Shown here piece by piece: positions 1 through 6,847 of a stretch of DNA of 9,052 nucleotides. Within the stretch, counting starts at the first letter, position 1. The number at the start of each line of letters is the position of its first letter. Made by a program: the position numbers and the translations under genes. The notes beneath the pieces were generated by a model that did no database searches, was not told the origin of the DNA, and was given only the letters and a program-made list of their open reading frames with translations. Source of the DNA: UBA2093 sp049454855 (GTDB lineage: Bacteria; Actinomycetota; Acidimicrobiia; Acidimicrobiales; Ilumatobacteraceae); assembly GCA_049454855.1 (NCBI GenBank), contig JBMUAQ010000083.1, forward strand, positions 1 to 9,052. The letters run 5' to 3'.

Positions 1-126
1 TGGCTGGTCGACCTGAACTCCACCAACGGCTGCCTGGTGAACGGCCGGCGCATCCAGGGCGAGCGCCAGCTGCGCTCGGGCGACCGCGTGCAGGCGGGCA
101 ACACGGTTCTGGAGACCAGGCGATGA
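1..126 (+). CDS. fhaB: FHA-domain protein, C-terminal end only (FhaB/FipA-like)
   Basis: Only the last 41 codons are present, read in frame from base 1 to a TGA at 124-126; the rest lies upstream of the window. The peptide contains the FHA hallmark LNSTNGCLVNGRRI, followed by a short strand-rich end with SGDRV and TVLE, so the forkhead-associated domain sits at the very C terminus. FHA domains bind phospho-threonine peptides. In mycobacteria the small FHA protein encoded just before pstP (FhaB, also called FipA) is a substrate of the neighbouring kinases and is linked to septal wall synthesis. The C-terminal FHA and the position before the phosphatase fit that protein. The stop overlaps the next start as ATGA, implying translational coupling. 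The usual family motif is STNGT; here the Thr is Cys. FhaA also ends in an FHA domain, so FhaB is chosen by position. Confidence 0.85.
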   Translation, partial: WLVDLNSTNGCLVNGRRIQGERQLRSGDRVQAGNTVLETRR

Positions 127-1301
127 GGCTGAAGCACGGTGCGTCCACCGATGTGGGCCTGCTGCGCGTCACGAACGAGGATGCCTACAGCGCCGAGGCC
201 GAGCTGTTCATCGTGGCCGACGGCATGGGCGGCCACAACGCGGGCGAGGTGGCCAGCGCCCTCGCGGTGTCCACCATCAAGGCCGGTGCCCGGAGCGGCC
301 TGTTCGACCCCGTGCAATTCCGCGACCTCGTGCAGCAGGCCAACACCGCCATCTACACCGCCAGCCTGGACGACACCGACCAGCGCGGCATGGGCACCAC
401 CGTCACCGCACTCGCCGTGCTGCCCGGCTCGGTGCCGCGCGTGATGGTGGCGAACGTGGGCGACTCCCGCACCTACATATTCCGCGACGGCGAGCTGCAG
501 CCGGTGTCGACGGACCACAGCTACGTGCAGGAACTGGTGAACGAGGGCATCATCACCCGCGAGGAAGCGCGGACCCACCCGCGCCGCAACATCGTCACCC
601 GCGCGCTCGGCATCGACCGCAACGTGTCGGTGGACGTGTTCACCCAGGAGGTGCGCACCGGCGACCGCTTGTTGCTGTGCAGCGACGGTCTCGTCGACGA
701 GGTGCCCGATGCCGACATCGCCGGCGTGCTGGCGCAGTTCTCGAACCCGCAGGAGTGCGCCGAGGCACTGGTGATGCTGGCCAACACCAACGGCGGCCGC
801 GACAACACCACCGTGATCGTGGTGGACGTGGCCGACGACATCTCGGCCCCCGTGGCCCTGCAACCCGACAACGACACCACCGGCGAGGTGTCGGTGACAC
901 CCCCCATCGCCCCTGCAACAGCGGTGCGCGGGCGGCGCGTGTCGCTCGGCATGACACTGTTCTGGTCGGTGCTCGTGGCCATCGTGCTGGGCGTGGTCAC
1001 CGTGCTCGGCGTGTACGGGCGCTCCGGGTATTTCATCGGCTTCACCGAGGACGACACCGTGGCCATCTGGCGCGGCCGGGCCGGCGGGGTTCTGTGGTTC
1101 AACCCCACGATCGACACCGAGACCACCCTCACCGGCGACGCCCTGCCGCCCGACATCCTGCGCGACGTGGTGACCAACCGTTCGTTCGGCTCCGGGCTCG
1201 CGGCCTCGAACTTCCTCCAGCTGGTGCAACAAGCGGTGCAGAACGCAACCACCACCACTGATGGCATGTACACCGTCACCACCACCACTTCCGGTGACTG
1301 A
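123..1301 (+). CDS. pstP: PP2C-family Ser/Thr protein phosphatase, membrane-anchored (PstP)
   Basis: This 392-residue protein dephosphorylates Ser/Thr-phosphoproteins and counters the kinase encoded downstream. The PP2C domain fills about residues 3-238. It has the metal-binding motifs NED (18-20), VADGMGG (31-37, D33 and G34), GDSR (113-116), CSDG (186-189, D188) and GGRDNTT (224-230, D227), so the Mn/Mg site looks intact. A linker of about 35 residues leads to one membrane helix (about 277-297). An extracytoplasmic region of about 95 residues follows, with the motif IWRGRAGGVLWF (315-326), which recurs in actinobacterial PstP proteins. The C terminus is unusually Thr-rich (T376-379, T386-389). 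The ATG at 123 is supported by GGAG at 111-114 with an 8-nt spacer and by the 4-nt ATGA overlap with the FHA gene. Length and topology fit PstP of the pknB locus. Function rests on motifs and synteny and is very likely. Confidence 0.96.
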   Translation: MRLKHGASTDVGLLRVTNEDAYSAEAELFIVADGMGGHNAGEVASALAVSTIKAGARSGLFDPVQFRDLVQQANTAIYTASLDDTDQRGMGTTVTALAVLPGSVPRVMVANVGDSRTYIFRDGELQPVSTDHSYVQELVNEGIITREEARTHPRRNIVTRALGIDRNVSVDVFTQEVRTGDRLLLCSDGLVDEVPDADIAGVLAQFSNPQECAEALVMLANTNGGRDNTTVIVVDVADDISAPVALQPDNDTTGEVSVTPPIAPATAVRGRRVSLGMTLFWSVLVAIVLGVVTVLGVYGRSGYFIGFTEDDTVAIWRGRAGGVLWFNPTIDTETTLTGDALPPDILRDVVTNRSFGSGLAASNFLQLVQQAVQNATTTTDGMYTVTTTTSGD

Positions 1302-2655
1302 CACAGGCCCCATCGACCCGCGGGTGGCGGCACGCCGCCGCAGCGCAGAACTCGGCCTCGTGCTGCTGGCCGGTGCGATCACCGCGGCCGCCTACGTGCT
1401 GGCCAGCCTCGGCCGCAACGCCTCCATCCCCGCGCGCATCGGCCCGTTCCTCGCCTTCGTGGTGGGGCTGCTGGTGGTGGCACACGTGGCGGTGCGTGCC
1501 ATGGCCCGCGGCGCCGACCCGCTGGTTCTCCCCATGGCTGCATTCCTCCACGGCACGGGCTGGGTGATGATCGCGCGCCTGTCGGGCCGCCTTGCGGGCC
1601 TGCAGGCCACGTGGAGCTTTGTCGGCATCGCCGCCTTCGTGGGCACGCTGCTGCTGGTGGAACGCGTGGGCGACCTGCGCCGCCACAAGTACACCTTCCT
1701 CGCGCTCGGCCTCGGCCTGCTGATGCTGCCGCTGGTGCCCGGGCTCGGTTTCTCGAGCGGCGGTGCACGCATCTGGGTGAACGTGGGCCCAGTGAACTTC
1801 CAGCCCGGCGAGTTCGCCAAGATCCTGCTGGCCATCTTCTTCGCGGCATACCTGGATGAACGCCGCCACCTCATCGTGCAGGGCGAACGCCGCATCGGAC
1901 CCGTCACCCTGCCCGAGCCGCGCCACCTCGCCCCCGTGCTGTTCGCATGGATGGTGTCGGTGGTGATCATGGTGGGCCAGCGCGACCTCGGCTCGTCGCT
2001 GCTCTTTTTCACCCTGTTCGTGGTGCTGCTGTGGCTCGCCACGGAGAAGACCGGGTACCTGGTGGTGGGGCTCGGCCTGTTCGCCGCCGGTGCGGTGGCT
2101 GCCTACAACATGTTCGGCCACGTGCGCACCAGGGTCTCCATCTGGCTCGACCCGTGGCCCGTGTACGAGACGAAGGGCTACCAGGTGATCCAGGCGCTGT
2201 TCAGCATGGCGAACGGCGGGCTCACCGGCACGGGGCTCGGCCTCGGCTCGCCACAGGCGGTGCCCGCGGCCCACAACGACTTCATCTTCGCCGCGATCGC
2301 CGAGGAGCTCGGCCTCGTGGGTGCCACTGCGGTACTGGCCGCGTTCGTGCTGCTGATGGGTGCCGGCATGCGCACCGCACTGCGCACACAGCGCGACTTC
2401 GAGAAGCTGCTGGCGGCCGGGCTCACCACCATCCTCGGCGTGCAGGCGTTCATCATCGTGGGCGGTGTGGTGCGTGCCGTGCCGCTCACCGGCGTGACCC
2501 TGCCCTTCATGAGCTACGGCGGCAGCAGCCTCGTGGCCAACTACGTGCTGCTCGCGCTGCTCGTGCGCATCAGCGACTCCACCGCGCGCGGCCTGAACGA
2601 GGTGCCCGACGAACCCGGCCTGCTGGAGCGCGTGCTCGCGGGGAGGAAGCGGTGA
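1294..2655 (+). CDS. rodA: SEDS-family peptidoglycan glycosyltransferase (RodA/FtsW)
   Basis: This integral membrane protein (453 residues from the GTG at 1294) has about ten hydrophobic segments. SEDS proteins polymerise lipid II into glycan strands and work with a class B PBP. Visible SEDS signatures are GARIWVNVGPVNFQPGEFAKI-like residues at 157-177, VGQRDLGSS (227-235), where D231 matches the catalytic Asp of RodA/FtsW, KGYQVIQALFSMANGG (294-309), HNDFIFAAIAEELG (327-340) and LPFMSYGGSS (403-412). The position directly before pbpA and after pstP is that of mycobacterial rodA, so that name is preferred; motifs alone do not separate RodA from FtsW. The start is uncertain. GTG 1294 overlaps pstP by 8 nt and gives a natural N terminus (MTDTGPIDPR). 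ATG 1261 adds 11 residues and overlaps by 41 nt. Neither has a clear ribosome site, so coupled translation is likely. Confidence 0.94.
   Translation: MTDTGPIDPRVAARRRSAELGLVLLAGAITAAAYVLASLGRNASIPARIGPFLAFVVGLLVVAHVAVRAMARGADPLVLPMAAFLHGTGWVMIARLSGRLAGLQATWSFVGIAAFVGTLLLVERVGDLRRHKYTFLALGLGLLMLPLVPGLGFSSGGARIWVNVGPVNFQPGEFAKILLAIFFAAYLDERRHLIVQGERRIGPVTLPEPRHLAPVLFAWMVSVVIMVGQRDLGSSLLFFTLFVVLLWLATEKTGYLVVGLGLFAAGAVAAYNMFGHVRTRVSIWLDPWPVYETKGYQVIQALFSMANGGLTGTGLGLGSPQAVPAAHNDFIFAAIAEELGLVGATAVLAAFVLLMGAGMRTALRTQRDFEKLLAAGLTTILGVQAFIIVGGVVRAVPLTGVTLPFMSYGGSSLVANYVLLALLVRISDSTARGLNEVPDEPGLLERVLAGRKR
2641..2646 (+). promoter_or_regulatory. Ribosome binding site deciding the pbpA GTG start
   Basis: GGGAGG lies 5 nt before the GTG at 2652, inside the last codons of rodA. 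It selects this GTG over the much longer open frame that runs upstream through rodA in another phase. Confidence 0.75.
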
Positions 2656-4157
2656 ACCAGCGCATCCGTCACCTCACCGTGGTGCTGCTGATGCTGTTCG
2701 GCGTGCTGTTCGTGTCGCTCACCAACTGGCAGGTGCGCCAGCAGAACACCCTGAAGGCCGACGGCCGCAACAACCGCACCACGCTGCGCCGGTTCGATGC
2801 ACCGCGCGGACGCATCCTCTCGGCCGACAACGTGACCCTCGCCGAGACGGTTCCGGTGGACACTAAGGCGAGTCCGAACGACAGGTTCTCGTGGCAGCGC
2901 ACCTACCCCACCGGCGAACTGTTCGCGAACGTCACCGGCTACTACACGTTCGGTTTCGGCAGCACGCAGCTGGAGAAGAAGTTCGATGACGTGCTGGCAG
3001 GGCGCACACCGCAGCAGCAGCTGGAGGCGGCCGGGGACCTCTTCTCGCGGCCCGACACCTCGGGCACCGTGCACCTCACCCTGCGCAACGACCTGCAGGA
3101 ACTGGCCCGCAAGTCGTTGAAGGGCCGCGAGGGCTCCGCCGTGGTGCTCGACCCGCGCACCGGTGCGGTGCTCGCGATGTACTCGAACCCCACGTTCGAT
3201 CCGAACAAGGTGGCCACCCACAACGGCGGTGCGGCGAACGACTACCTGCAGACTCTTCTCGCCGACGAACGCAAGCCGCTGCTGGCGAACGCCTACCAGG
3301 AGCGCTACATGCCGGGCTCCACGTTCAAGATCGTCACCACCACCGTGGCCTGGGAGACCGGTGCGATGAACGCCCTGTCCACGTACCCGAACGAGCGCGC
3401 GTGGGTGCCGCCCGACACGAAGAAACCCATCCGCAACTACGGACAGAAGGTGTGCGGCGGCGACCTCGCCGAGGTGTTCCGGCGTTCGTGCAACATCCCC
3501 TTCGCGCAGACGGCGGTCACCGTGGGCCCGAGCCTGTTCGTGGCCGGCGTGAACAAGTTCGGCTTCGACGAGCGCATGCCGTTCGACCTGCCGGGTGCCG
3601 CCAACAGCACCTTCGGCGGCACCGCGGCCGACTTCGACGACTCGCTCGCGCTGCTCGCCATCCACGGCTTCGGCCAGGGCCAGGTGCAGGTGGTGCCGCT
3701 GCACATGGCACTGATCGCCTCGGCGGTGGCGAACAACGGCGTGATGATGCAGCCCCACGTGGTGGAGAGCACCCGCACCGCCACCGGCACCGTGATGCTG
3801 CGCACCGAGCCGCAGCCTTGGAAGACGCCGATGTCGGCGGGCACCGCGGCCAAACTGCGCGAGCTGATGATCGGCGTGGTGGAGAACGGAACGGCCACGT
3901 GCTGCATGAAGCTGGCGAACGGGGTGACCGCAGCGGCGAAGACGGGCACCGCACAGCTGAACCCCGAGGGCAAGCCGCAACGCTCGCACGCGTGGATCAC
4001 CGCGTTCGCCCCCGCAGGTGCGGGAGAGACACCGCGCGTCGCGGTGGCGGTGATGCTGAAGGGTGTGAACGACGAGATCTCGAGCGGCACGGGCGGCCGA
4101 CTCGCCGGCCCGGTGGCAAAGACACTGCTCGACAAGGCGCTGGCGGTTGTGCCTTAG
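2652..4157 (+). CDS. pbpA: Class B penicillin-binding protein, D,D-transpeptidase (PbpA)
   Basis: This 501-residue transpeptidase cross-links peptidoglycan stems in the periplasmic-side space and is the expected partner of the SEDS polymerase encoded just before it. Residues 8-24 form an uncleaved N-terminal membrane anchor. The pedestal domain includes APRGRIL (50-56). The penicillin-binding domain (about 160-495) has all three active-site motifs: STFK (S223 nucleophile, K226), SCN (279-281) and KTG (430-432). Length and layout match mycobacterial PbpA (Rv0016c, about 490 residues), which acts in septation. The GTG start overlaps the rodA stop as GTGA and has a strong GGGAGG site. Four cysteines are notable for an exported protein: C268, C280 (the middle residue of SCN) and the adjacent pair C417-C418 shortly before KTG. 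A small hairpin begins on the last base of its stop codon. Confidence 0.96.
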   Translation: MNQRIRHLTVVLLMLFGVLFVSLTNWQVRQQNTLKADGRNNRTTLRRFDAPRGRILSADNVTLAETVPVDTKASPNDRFSWQRTYPTGELFANVTGYYTFGFGSTQLEKKFDDVLAGRTPQQQLEAAGDLFSRPDTSGTVHLTLRNDLQELARKSLKGREGSAVVLDPRTGAVLAMYSNPTFDPNKVATHNGGAANDYLQTLLADERKPLLANAYQERYMPGSTFKIVTTTVAWETGAMNALSTYPNERAWVPPDTKKPIRNYGQKVCGGDLAEVFRRSCNIPFAQTAVTVGPSLFVAGVNKFGFDERMPFDLPGAANSTFGGTAADFDDSLALLAIHGFGQGQVQVVPLHMALIASAVANNGVMMQPHVVESTRTATGTVMLRTEPQPWKTPMSAGTAAKLRELMIGVVENGTATCCMKLANGVTAAAKTGTAQLNPEGKPQRSHAWITAFAPAGAGETPRVAVAVMLKGVNDEISSGTGGRLAGPVAKTLLDKALAVVP

Positions 4158-4172
4158 GCCCCCAACGGGGCC
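4157..4172 (+). repeat. Short GC hairpin in the pbpA-pknB gap
   Basis: GGCCCC (4157-4162) and GGGGCC (4167-4172) are perfect complements separated by the 4-nt loop CAAC. The hairpin starts on the last base of the pbpA stop and sits 23 nt before pknB. No T-run follows, so it is not a classic terminator. It could attenuate read-through or mark an RNA processing site. It is short for such GC-rich DNA, so a function is uncertain. Confidence 0.35.
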
Positions 4173-4195
4173 ACGGGTAGCCTGAGTCGGTCCCT

Positions 4196-6184
4196 ATGAG
4201 CGGTGCATCCCCCCAGGTCGTGAACGACCGCTACGAACTCGTCGAGCGCATCGGACGCGGCGGCATGGCCGAGGTGTGGCGCGCAAGGGACCTCCTCCTC
4301 GACCGCGAGGTGGCCATCAAGATGCTGTTCCCCGAGAACGCGGCCGACCCCGCCTTCGTGGAGCGCTTCCGTCGCGAGGCCCAGGCCGCCGCCGGCCTGA
4401 ACCACCAGAACATCGTGGGCGTGTACGACTGGGGCCAGCACGGCTCCACCTATTTCATGGCGATGGAGGTGGTGAAGGGCAACACCCTCGCCCAGATCAT
4501 CCGCCGCCTCGGCACCCTGCGCGCAGAGCAGGCCGCCACGCTCGGCATGCAGATCGCCGACGCGCTCGCGTTCGCGCACCGCAACGGCGTGGTGCACCGC
4601 GACGTGAAACCCGCGAACATCCTGATCACCGACGACGGCACCGTCAAGGTGGCCGACTTCGGCATCGCGCGTGCGATCTCGACCGGCCACGAGCAGGGCC
4701 TCACCCAGGACGGCTCGGTGATGGGCACCGCCACCTACTTCAGCCCCGAGCAGGCCAAGGGCGAGGCCGCCGACCCGCGCAGCGACCTCTATTCACTCGG
4801 CATCGTGCTGTACGAGATGCTGGCCGGGCGCCCGCCGTTCGTGGGCGACACCGCGCTCGCCACCGCCTACAAGCAGGTGCACGACAACCCCGAGCCGCTC
4901 GACCGCAGCGTGCCCGCGAAGTTCTCCGCGATCGTCGCCAAGTGCATGGCGAAGGACCCCGCCCGCCGCTACCCGAACGCCGATCTGCTGCGCGACGACC
5001 TGCGCGCCTTCCGCACGGGCGGCACCGTGGTGGCCTTCGAGCAGGCCATGGGCCGCATGGGTTTCGACAACCTGGAGGACGCACTCACCACGGTGGTGGC
5101 ACCGGTTGCCGCCGAGGCGATCGTGGACGACGCGGCCACCGGCCAGCCCGTCACCGAGGTGCTGCAGCGCACCCAGGTGATGCCCGCCGGCAACGGCGGC
5201 GGTGACGACATGGTGCTGCCCGACTACGACGACGGGAACAAGGGCCGCGGTTACGTGTTCGGTGCGGTGGCCGCGGTGCTCGTGCTGATCGCCGGCGCGA
5301 TCTTCCTCGTCACCAGCGTGATGGGCAACGAGGGCATGAAGGTGCCGAACGTGGTGGGCATGGCATACGCCGATGCCGCCAAGTTGCTCACCGACGACGG
5401 CTTCCTCGTCACCCCGAACCCGGTGGCACGCGAGGGCGAGGCCGACGAGGCGGTGTACGAGCAGAACCCCGCCGCGAACGCGCCCACGAAGGCCGGCGAC
5501 ACCATCACCCTCACCTACAACCCCTCGAAGCCGCCGGTGGCGGTGCCCGCCATCCAGGGCCTCACGTTCAAGGAGGCCACCGACATCCTCACCCCGCTCG
5601 GCCTCACCCTGCAGGTGGTGGAGACCCGCACCGACCCCACGCTCGGGTTCGGGCAGATCATCACGCAGGACCCGCAGGCCACCCAGCAGGTGCCCTCGGG
5701 CAGCACGGTGAAGGTGGTGATCAGCGGCGGTGCCGGCCAGGTGATCGTGCCGAACGTGGCCGGCCAGACATCATCGGCCGCACAGACACTGCTGCAGGGT
5801 GCCCCGTACAAGTTCGTGGTCACCATCGAGAACGAGGCCAGCGCCACGGTGCCGAAGGGCTCGGTGACACGCACCGACCCGTTGTTCGGCATGCCGGCAG
5901 ATTCCGGCAGCGCGGTGAAGGTGTTCGTGTCCAGCGGGCCCGAGCAGGTGGCGGTGCCGTCGGTGGAGGGCAAGTCACTCGCTGATGCCGATGCCGCGCT
6001 GAAGGCGGTGGGCCTCGCCTCCGACATCCGCTACGTCACAGTGCCGGCCGGCGACCCGAACGACGGCAAGGTGATCTCGCAGGGCACTGCGGCCGACACC
6101 AAGGTGGACCCGGGCGCAAAAATCGTGCTGACGGTGGGCAAGGCCGCCGCGGCCACCACCACCACGGCACCGCCTGCGGGCTAG
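4196..6184 (+). CDS. pknB: Ser/Thr protein kinase with four PASTA repeats (PknB)
   Basis: This 662-residue receptor kinase controls wall synthesis and division by phosphorylating Ser/Thr targets; PASTA repeats are known to bind muropeptides or lipid II. The kinase domain (about 13-273) has the glycine loop GRGGMAEV (20-27), lysine K42, HRDVKPAN (134-141, D136), DFG (154-156), activation loop 157-185 with GTATYFSPEQ (177-186), and SDLYSLG (196-202). A linker leads to a membrane helix (about 352-376). Four extracytoplasmic PASTA repeats follow at about 380-442, 447-510, 516-580 and 585-647, ending in a Thr-rich tail (T654-657). In the activation loop T170 matches the first Mycobacterium PknB phosphosite (T171), while the second (T173) falls on D172. 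It follows pbpA by 38 nt with no pknA between. No strong ribosome site is seen. A weak -10-like TAGCCT at 4178-4183 hints at an additional promoter with a very short leader. Confidence 0.97.
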   Translation: MSGASPQVVNDRYELVERIGRGGMAEVWRARDLLLDREVAIKMLFPENAADPAFVERFRREAQAAAGLNHQNIVGVYDWGQHGSTYFMAMEVVKGNTLAQIIRRLGTLRAEQAATLGMQIADALAFAHRNGVVHRDVKPANILITDDGTVKVADFGIARAISTGHEQGLTQDGSVMGTATYFSPEQAKGEAADPRSDLYSLGIVLYEMLAGRPPFVGDTALATAYKQVHDNPEPLDRSVPAKFSAIVAKCMAKDPARRYPNADLLRDDLRAFRTGGTVVAFEQAMGRMGFDNLEDALTTVVAPVAAEAIVDDAATGQPVTEVLQRTQVMPAGNGGGDDMVLPDYDDGNKGRGYVFGAVAAVLVLIAGAIFLVTSVMGNEGMKVPNVVGMAYADAAKLLTDDGFLVTPNPVAREGEADEAVYEQNPAANAPTKAGDTITLTYNPSKPPVAVPAIQGLTFKEATDILTPLGLTLQVVETRTDPTLGFGQIITQDPQATQQVPSGSTVKVVISGGAGQVIVPNVAGQTSSAAQTLLQGAPYKFVVTIENEASATVPKGSVTRTDPLFGMPADSGSAVKVFVSSGPEQVAVPSVEGKSLADADAALKAVGLASDIRYVTVPAGDPNDGKVISQGTAADTKVDPGAKIVLTVGKAAAATTTTAPPAG

Positions 6185-6200
6185 CCGCCCCGGCGACGCG

Positions 6201-6788
6201 TCAGCCGACCGGCGATCCGCAGCGCGCCAGGAAGTTCGCCAGCATCTCATGGCCGGCGGTGGTCAGCACACTCTCGGGGTGGAACTGCACGCCCTCCACG
6301 TCGAGCTCGCGGTGGCGAAGTCCCATGATCATCCCGTTGTCGGTCTCGGCGGTCACTTCGAGGCACGCGGGCAGCGAGTCACGCTCCACCACGAGCGAGT
6401 GGTAGCGCGTGGCCTCGAGCGGGTCCGGCAGGCCGGTGAACACACCCACACCGCGGTGACGGATGAACGAGGTCTTGCCGTGCATCAACTCCGTTGCGCG
6501 CACCACGTTCCCGCCGTACACATGGCCGATGGCCTGGTGGCCGAGACACACCCCGAACACCGGCGCCTTCCCCGCGAAGTGCGTGATGGCCTCACAGATG
6601 ATGCCGGCATCCTCGGGCCGGCCGGGCCCGGGCGACAGCAGCACGCCGTCGGGCGACAGGGCCTCCACCTCGGCAACGGTCATCTGGTCGTTGCGCACCA
6701 CCACCGGCTCGGCACCGAGTTCCCCCAGGTACTGCACGATGTTGTAGACGAAGCTGTCGTAGCTGTCGATCACCACGATGCGCGCCAT
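6201..6788 (-). CDS. trpG: Class I glutamine amidotransferase, anthranilate or aminodeoxychorismate synthase component II (TrpG/PabA)
   Basis: This 195-residue protein hydrolyses glutamine and passes ammonia to a chorismate-binding partner (TrpE or PabB) for tryptophan or folate synthesis in the cytoplasm. Visible motifs are DSYDSFVYN (8-16), LSPGPGRPEDAG (51-62), the nucleophile elbow GVCLGHQAIG (79-88, C81), MHGKTS (102-107), YHSL (129-132) and the catalytic pair HPES (H170, E172). The triad C81/H170/E172 is complete and the length is typical. TrpG and PabA cannot be told apart here, and many bacteria use one protein for both; no trpE or pabB is in the window. The gene converges on pknB with a 16-nt gap, the same order and orientation as trpG (Rv0013) and pknB in M. 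tuberculosis. The ATG at 6788 fits the family N terminus; its ribosome site is weak. A palindrome lies 5-30 nt upstream. Confidence 0.94.
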   Translation of the reverse strand: MARIVVIDSYDSFVYNIVQYLGELGAEPVVVRNDQMTVAEVEALSPDGVLLSPGPGRPEDAGIICEAITHFAGKAPVFGVCLGHQAIGHVYGGNVVRATELMHGKTSFIRHRGVGVFTGLPDPLEATRYHSLVVERDSLPACLEVTAETDNGMIMGLRHRELDVEGVQFHPESVLTTAGHEMLANFLARCGSPVG

Positions 6789-6793
6789 GCCAC

Positions 6794-6818
6794 AGCCTGC
6801 CCCCGGCGGGGGAAGGCT
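6794..6818. promoter_or_regulatory. 25-bp imperfect palindrome between trpG and crgA
   Basis: Arms AGCCT (6794-6798) and AGGCT (6814-6818) enclose CCCCC (6800-6804) and GGGGG (6808-6812) around the 3-nt centre GGC. Ten of eleven arm positions pair; only G6799 opposite A6813 fails. It lies where a -35 element for crgA would be expected and begins 5 nt before the trpG start codon. It could be an operator shared by the two divergent genes, or a hairpin in the trpG leader that limits ribosome access. The symmetry is seen directly; the role is inferred. Confidence 0.5.
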
Positions 6819-6834
6819 TCCAACCCGGTTTGTC

Positions 6835-6840
6835 TACACT
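6835..6840 (+). promoter_or_regulatory. Candidate -10 box for a leaderless crgA transcript
   Basis: TACACT fits the actinobacterial TAnnnT -10 pattern and ends 7 nt before the GTG at 6848. This spacing would place the transcription start at or within a base of the start codon. No good -35 hexamer is seen 16-18 nt upstream, and the palindrome occupies that position. The lack of any purine-rich ribosome site before this GTG agrees with leaderless reading. Confidence 0.5.
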
Positions 6841-6847
6841 TGAGGCC

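Noticed and set aside
1947..2651. Upstream extension of the pbpA frame through rodA
   Set aside because: It is Arg/Ala/His-rich out-of-frame coding. The GGGAGG site and the GTG at 2652 set the real start and give a standard PBP N-terminal anchor.
2541..3989. 482-codon open frame on the - strand opposite pbpA
   Set aside because: The translation is His/Arg/Val-rich without motifs, while the + strand carries all three PBP active-site motifs.
6176..6206. Possible bidirectional terminator between pknB and trpG
   Set aside because: Only short symmetries are present (GGCTAGCC at 6179-6186, GACGCGTC at 6195-6202, and GGC/GCC flanks with a bulge). None makes a convincing stem with a T-run.
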